This document shows, piece after piece, positions 61,516 to 64,000 of a stretch of DNA of 64,000 bases (position 1 is the stretch's first letter; each line of letters begins with the position of its first letter). The position numbers and the translations under genes are program-made. Source of the DNA: Gemmatimonas phototrophica (GTDB taxonomy: Bacteria; Gemmatimonadota; Gemmatimonadetes; Gemmatimonadales; Gemmatimonadaceae); contig NZ_CP011454.1 of NCBI RefSeq assembly GCF_000695095.2, positions 930,001 to 994,000 of the forward strand, given 5' to 3'. Below the pieces are notes generated by a model that saw nothing but the letters and a program-made list of their open reading frames with translations, made no database searches and was not told where the DNA came from.

Positions 61516-62223
61516 TTACGCCCGATGGTTGGCAACGGGCACGCCGGCCGGGACGTCCACCGGAATGGCCGGCTGCCGTTCGGAGAGCAGCCGGTTGGTA
61601 AAGCGTTGCCCCTCGGCCAGTCGCTCCATTTCAATGGCGACCGTATCCACGTTGCGTTCAAGTGTTTCGAACCGTTCGCGAAGGCGCGCCTCGAGCGCGG
61701 CGGCGTCGTTGTTCGACACATTCTTGCGATTGAGCCAACGAATGACCGCGCGCGAAATGGGCCACCAGATAAGAAAGATGGAGAGCGTGGCCGGCACCGC
61801 CCAGGCAATCTGTGCGGCCTCGCGTGGCACAAGGTCGCGCATGGGGATGACCTGCGTGGTCCCATTTTGCGACAGGGTAAGCACGCCCTTGTCGAAGTTG
61901 ACGCTCACCGGATTGCCGTCGGAGTTGAAGACGATGGCGTTGGGTGCGGCGGGCGGCGGCGGCGGCTCCGCGGGATCCGTTGCATCGACCGCGTCGACCG
62001 CACGCTCGGCCTCCCGAATGGCGTTCTCGATCTGCTGGTCAGCGGCAATACGGGCTTGCTCTGCCGTGGCACGTGCCTGTTCGCCGGCCACGCGCGCCTG
62101 TTCGCCGGCCACGCGCGCCTGTTCCGCGTTGCGCACGGCCTGATCGGCATTGGTGCCGGCGGACCTGCCGGTCGACCCGAGGGAGAGACCAAAGCGCATG
62201 GTCACGGTGAGCTGCGGGGTCAT
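61516..62223 (-). CDS. Coiled-coil membrane protein of the kinase operon, paralogue 1
   Basis: The 235-residue protein has a coiled coil at about 30-75 made of 7-residue repeats (EQARVAG twice, then EQARATA, EQARIAA), whose DNA repeats at 21 bp. A Pro-rich linker follows, then a short beta-like region (NSDGNPVSVNFDKGVLTLSQ) and one membrane segment near 140-160. The C-terminal coil ends in VAIEMERLAEGQRFTNRLL. That last block matches the end of the next protein. It lies 9 nt before ntrX-type gene and overlaps the 157-residue gene by 4 nt. I recognise no family. Confidence 0.72.
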   Translation of the reverse strand: MTPQLTVTMRFGLSLGSTGRSAGTNADQAVRNAEQARVAGEQARVAGEQARATAEQARIAADQQIENAIREAERAVDAVDATDPAEPPPPPAAPNAIVFNSDGNPVSVNFDKGVLTLSQNGTTQVIPMRDLVPREAAQIAWAVPATLSIFLIWWPISRAVIRWLNRKNVSNNDAAALEARLRERFETLERNVDTVAIEMERLAEGQRFTNRLLSERQPAIPVDVPAGVPVANHRA

Positions 62224-62693
62224 CGGATGCGTTCCATATCGGCCGGCGCGCGGTCGGCCAGCAGTTTCGAGGTAAACCGTTGTCCTTCACTGATGCGTTC
62301 GACTTCCACGGCGACGGAATCGATGGCCTGTTCAATGGAGGCCAACCGATCTTCAATCGCCCGGTGCTGCTTGATGTCGTCGCGCTTCTCTATTCGCCGG
62401 CCGAACGCTTTGGCGATTGGCGTACCGATGGAGGTAATGGCGACCATGGCACTGATGGCGATCATGATGTCCACGACGCCCTCGGGCAGCGCTTTGCGGC
62501 GTGGCTCGCTGGGGGCGGCGGGCGCCGTGGTCGCCTGACCGGGGGCGGCGTCGGCACTGGAGATACTTCCGTCCTCACCAATCTTGATGCGCTGGACCTT
62601 GCCGTCGGCCTGCTGGATGCTGATGACCTGGCCACTGCCTGTTTTGAGCACTTCAACCACTGCTGGATCTTGCTGCATCACGTCTCCCGTCAT
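62220..62693 (-). CDS. Coiled-coil membrane protein of the kinase operon, paralogue 2
   Basis: The 157-residue protein starts with a short beta-like region (VVEVLKTGSGQVISIQQADG), a Pro/Ala linker, one membrane segment (about 72-92), and a C-terminal coil ending VAVEVERISEGQRFTSKLL. The end block shares the pattern VA-E-ER--EGQRFT--LL with the neighbour, so the two are paralogues. Both its ends overlap adjacent genes by 4 nt, so it is part of the kinase operon. No known family. Confidence 0.72.
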   Translation of the reverse strand: MTGDVMQQDPAVVEVLKTGSGQVISIQQADGKVQRIKIGEDGSISSADAAPGQATTAPAAPSEPRRKALPEGVVDIMIAISAMVAITSIGTPIAKAFGRRIEKRDDIKQHRAIEDRLASIEQAIDSVAVEVERISEGQRFTSKLLADRAPADMERIR

Positions 62694-63997
62694 GACGCCG
62701 TCACCGGCAGTCGCATCGTCATCGTGGTCCCTTGCCCGAGAGTGCTCTCCGCCTGGATGGTCCCCTGATGCGCCTGCACGGTTTGCAGGGCAATCGCGAG
62801 TCCGAGCCCGGTGCCGCCAGGCTTCGTTGTCACGTAGGGATCAAAAATGCGGGCCAGCGTGTCCGGGGCGATACCACACCCGCTGTCCCTTACGGCAATG
62901 ACCACCCAATTGGTGTCAGCCGGGGACGAGGAATTTTCCGCCGCCACCGTAATGGCGACCGTTCCGCCGGCCGCGGTGGCGTCAACAGCGTTGAGCAGCA
63001 CGTTGGTCACCGCCCGGACCAACGGTTCGAAATAGGCCGTCACCAACGGGAGCCCCGGCGCAATCTGCAGGTCGAGCGTCAGCCAGTCGGGAACGATGGT
63101 CTCCGCCACCCGGCTCACCAGTTCGGCCAGGTCCACCTCGGCCGCCGGGCCGTCGGGGAGGCGGCCAAACTGCGCGAAGCTCTTGGCCATGACCTCGAGG
63201 CGGGTGGCCTCTTCGGCCAGCACATCCACGGTATCGCGGAGGTCGTCGGGGACCCCGCGACGCAGCCGGTCCACCGCAAATCGAATGGGGGTGAGGGGAT
63301 TCTTGAGCTCGTGAGCAAACCGCCGCGCCGATTCGCGGAACGCTTCGGCGCGCTCGGCCTCAAGCGCCCGTTTGCGTCCCGACTCCAGCTCCGTGGCCAT
63401 GGTCCGCATCCCGGTGCGGAGCACTTCGAATTCCGGCGCACCGCGGCGGTCGGTGTGGGGTGGTATGGCGCGGCCGCTGCGAATGAGCCCCGTCCAGCCA
63501 ACCAGTTCGTCGAGTGGCCGACTGAGCTGTCGGCTGAGATGACCGGCCACCCGCGACGCGCCCAGTGCAATCAGCACGACCACCAGGACGGCGCCGACCA
63601 ACACCAACCGCATGGAGCGTTCGGTGACAAAATCAAAACGGCGCGCCAGCTGGACCGACTCGCGGAGCTCCGCCTGATGGCGTTCCAGCGCGGCGCGCTG
63701 GGCGGGGGTGAGCGGGGCTGTTTCAACCACGCGGAACGCCTCGTCGCCGCTGACGGCAATGCGTTCCCAGGCGGAACGGGCCGAGAAGAGCGAGAGGGTA
63801 CGGGAGGCGGCACCGGCCCAGACCAGCGTGACCGCCACCGTGGGGACCACGGCAAAGAGCAGCAGCATGGCGAAGAGCCGTGTGCGGAACGGCGCCCGGG
63901 ATGACTCCCGGGCCGCGGTCGAAGAGGTGGGACGGGCCCCGGTGGCAGAGAAATCCTCGTCCGGTTTCGTGGCGGTCAACTTCCGCATCTCGTTCAT
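62690..63997 (-). CDS. Membrane sensor histidine kinase, NtrY-like
   Basis: The 435-residue kinase has two membrane segments (about 42-64 and 129-150) flanking a short periplasmic region of about 65 residues. A HAMP-like linker follows, then a dimerisation domain with the phosphoacceptor His229 in RRFAHELKNPLTP and an ATPase domain with LLNAVDATAAGG, DSGCGI and TGLGLAIA. The FAHELKNPLTPI form is characteristic of NtrY-type kinases. The gene starts 3 nt inside the window edge, so an upstream neighbour or promoter is not visible. Confidence 0.92.
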   Translation of the reverse strand: MNEMRKLTATKPDEDFSATGARPTSSTAARESSRAPFRTRLFAMLLLFAVVPTVAVTLVWAGAASRTLSLFSARSAWERIAVSGDEAFRVVETAPLTPAQRAALERHQAELRESVQLARRFDFVTERSMRLVLVGAVLVVVLIALGASRVAGHLSRQLSRPLDELVGWTGLIRSGRAIPPHTDRRGAPEFEVLRTGMRTMATELESGRKRALEAERAEAFRESARRFAHELKNPLTPIRFAVDRLRRGVPDDLRDTVDVLAEEATRLEVMAKSFAQFGRLPDGPAAEVDLAELVSRVAETIVPDWLTLDLQIAPGLPLVTAYFEPLVRAVTNVLLNAVDATAAGGTVAITVAAENSSSPADTNWVVIAVRDSGCGIAPDTLARIFDPYVTTKPGGTGLGLAIALQTVQAHQGTIQAESTLGQGTTMTMRLPVTAS

Positions 63998-64000
63998 AGT

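Noticed and set aside
60103-62538. 811-codon open frame on the plus strand across the ntrX-type and coiled-coil genes
   Set aside because: Antisense shadow: composition is His/Arg-rich and it crosses three well-supported genes on the other strand.

Overview
The window is a GC-rich, gene-dense bacterial chromosome segment with about 50 protein genes on both strands. I see no rRNA, tRNA, CRISPR, phage or insertion-sequence genes. The organism looks like a diderm outside the Proteobacteria, most likely Gemmatimonadota. The evidence for that is a TamA/TamB pair, an Lgt-type lipoprotein pathway, a GWxTD-domain secreted protein, a PorX-type receiver-PglZ regulator, TlpA-type redox chemistry, and intergenic DNA full of short 7-bp-period repeats. 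The phylum is inferred; no marker gene settles it.

Layout. 1-11 kb: a partial cobalamin adenosyltransferase, a thioredoxin-reductase-like ferredoxin-NADP reductase, a peptide ABC importer half (dppA, dppB), then tamA-tamB. 11-19 kb: a large multi-sensor hybrid kinase, an NlpC/P60 peptidase, a DUF6941 protein, an EamA transporter, a HAD phosphatase and an orphan. 19-22 kb: feoA-feoB with a FeoB-associated Cys-rich peptide, behind a Fur-like operator. 22-30 kb: a compact minus-strand operon, tgt-yajC-def-fmt-rsmB-PASTA-rpe-tlpA-tsaD-lgt, with many 4-nt stop/start overlaps, serving translation, RNA modification and the envelope. 30-35 kb: queA, a GWxTD protein and ruvB. 35-40 kb: DUF3299 plus a LolD/FtsX-type ABC pair, and an M28 peptidase. 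40-44 kb: yebC-ruvC-ruvA and a RecA/DnaB-fold protein with a degenerate P-loop. 44-51 kb: the PorX homolog, an ABC exporter, a frameshifted glycosyltransferase, dppC, a class V aminotransferase and a GNAT protein. 51-57 kb: tyrS, a class A penicillin-binding protein, an amidohydrolase and an HNH nuclease. 57-64 kb: an NtrY/NtrX-type two-component system with two paralogous coiled-coil membrane proteins, followed by a predicted outer-membrane barrel fused to a bactofilin-like repeat and a DUF4390 protein.

Most unusual features. (1) A ~217-bp structured element with self-complementary ends occurs three times: a near-identical 260-bp tandem pair between queA and tgt, and a diverged copy beside tyrS. 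(2) A ~330-bp inverted-repeat array built on CCACTGCAGTGG-like units encloses two strong hairpins between lgt and feoA. (3) Heptamer-period, palindromic repeats lie mainly at gene 3' ends, and one has entered a coding sequence. (4) At many transcription-unit starts a TANNNT -10 box sits 5-8 nt before the start codon, which implies widespread leaderless mRNAs. (5) Two core catalytic motifs are lost: the kinase phosphoacceptor His (now Asn) and the Walker A Lys (now Ser).
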